Assembly (NCBI GenBank): GCA_947471745.1
Contig: CANJKZ010000092.1
Location: forward strand, 1,240,001 to 1,304,000
DNA length: 64,000 nt
Source: Closterium sp. Naga37s-1
Lineage: Eukaryota; Streptophyta; Zygnematophyceae; Desmidiales; Closteriaceae
Direction: 5' to 3'
Both the position numbers and the translations under genes were made by a program. Within the stretch, counting starts at the first letter, position 1, and each line of letters opens with the position of its first letter. Below, piece by piece: positions 63,601-64,000 of this stretch. The notes beneath the pieces are model-generated. The model searched no databases. It was not told the DNA's origin and saw only the letters and a program-made list of their open reading frames with translations.

Positions 63601-64000
63601 GCTCAGCCCACCACCCGCTGGCTCTTGTCTACAAGGTGACATGCCATGCAGTGTCGCGCAGGGCAGGAGATGCGCGCATGGAGCTGCGTGGTGAGACGGC
63701 TTAAAGCCTATCTCCCACCCACCCCCTCTTGTCCACCAGATAACATGCCATGCGGTATCGCGCAAGGCCAATGATGCACGTGCAGATCTGTGTGAGGAGA
63801 CACGTAAAAATTTTAACCTCCATCCACCCCACCCACCCCACCCACCCCACCCACCCCACCCACCCCATCCACCCCACCCACCCCACCCACCCCATCCATC
63901 CCCGTGTCGCGCAAGGCCAACGATGCACGTGCAGAGCTGTGTGAGGCGGTGGAGCGACAAGCCATAGAGCTGCTGGTTTGAGGAGATCACTTAAAGCCCA
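60661..64000 (+). CDS. Universal stress protein (UspA-like), partial at right edge
   Basis: USP-fold proteins bind ATP or act in stress responses. Proposed exons 60661-60717 (MRRDARVLVAVDQSQGAET, the USP first strand), 61075-61150 (AFHFALSLLSRNATIYALHVRDPNT), 62403-62530 (AAWMYDAEQRNSAGQALVWE ... ARFRGMAHAAG). A last exon begins at one of several copies near 63740-63905 (AVSRKANDARAELCEAVERQAIELL, the DPREALCEA-like strand). Phases of the first three agree. The window ends within or just after the last exon, so the end given is the window edge. An upstream start is possible because the open frame extends before 60661. Several copies of each exon edge make the choice uncertain. Confidence 0.65.
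60945..61700 (+). repeat. Echoes of USP exon 2 and a 21-bp repeat
   Basis: Copies of SLLSRNxxIYALHVRDPNT are recognisable near 60960, 61195, 61255, 61325 and 61625. Within them, 7.5 perfect units of gtgcgtcaggaaatgccattt occupy 61374-61531. Confidence 0.82.
61760..62330 (+). repeat. Four echoes of USP exon 3 5' edge
   Basis: AWTYEAEQRN-type sequence with ccag acceptors lies at about 61767, 61893, 62072 and 62269, ahead of the chosen exon at 62403. C-rich tracts (including an uninterrupted C run near 62217-62233) separate them. Confidence 0.85.
62620..63445 (+). repeat. Echoes of USP exon 3 3' part with palindromes
   Basis: ALVWGYEVEARAEDLVARFR-type copies lie near 62632, 62870 and 63362, with a short donor-edge copy near 63040. 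A 64-bp block at 62727-62790 is repeated at 62818-62881, joined by TTTTGAATCGACTCAAAA (62792-62809). tttgagagttctcaaa (about 63221-63236) separates two copies of a gaaggtggtggagg block. Confidence 0.88.
63600..63960 (+). repeat. Echoes of the USP last exon and a 10-bp repeat
   Basis: Copies of catgccatgc.gt.tcgcgcaaggcca lie near 63650 and 63745, before the most complete copy at about 63905. ccaccccacc units fill 63820-63895. Confidence 0.8.

Overview
This is nuclear DNA of a green-lineage eukaryote, most likely a streptophyte alga. The genes have short exons with GT-AG introns, and the families are plant ones: a vacuolar processing enzyme with the nine-exon layout of land-plant VPEs, an LRR receptor kinase, an SBT2-like subtilase, CONSTANS-type double B-boxes, TOM1-like VHS-GAT proteins, a nu-class (YfcG-like) glutathione transferase and a universal stress protein. 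I favour a zygnematophyte such as Closterium, but that name is inference. No bacterial, phage or CRISPR features were seen.

Layout. 1-5.6 kb: a 13-bp satellite followed by low-complexity intergenic DNA. 5.6-13.3 kb (minus): legumain/VPE, nine exons. 15.7-20.7 kb (plus): an LRR receptor kinase whose ectodomain starts with a chitin-binding peritrophin-A (CBM14)-like cysteine module. 21.6-22.1 kb: a MITE. 22.5-29.7 kb (plus): a subtilase with a poly-Gly/poly-Ala insert in its propeptide. 30.7-38.2 kb (minus): two VHS-GAT (TOL-like) genes in tandem. 39.4-43.7 kb (minus): a double B-box exon that probably splices in frame to a very long Gln-rich exon without a CCT domain. 44.6-45.8 kb: two MITEs. 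46.7-49.9 kb (plus): the glutathione transferase. 50.2-59.3 kb: a tandem duplication carrying an unrecognised small membrane-protein gene (51.7-54.7 kb, minus) and a decayed copy (56.2-58.7 kb), with two MITEs whose empty sites survive in the other copy. 60.0-60.4 kb: a fourth GGG-type MITE. 60.7-64 kb (plus): a universal stress protein gene running off the window.

Two genome-wide habits stand out. First, nearly every intron of the legumain, subtilase, transferase, USP and orphan genes holds one to five extra partial copies of the adjacent exon edge together with its splice site ('exon echoes'), usually 50-140 bp apart. Second, a family of roughly 18-bp palindromes, arms TTTTGAG/CTCAAAA with a changing but self-complementary centre (TCGA, GCGC, ACGT, AATT), recurs across the window. 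Many of them sit exactly between the two copies of a short tandem duplication. Together they suggest an active local-duplication process that leaves a palindromic scar. I do not recognise it as a described system.

All exon models were read by eye from splice consensus, frame and family similarity. In legumain and the subtilase the choice between near-identical exon copies is partly arbitrary.
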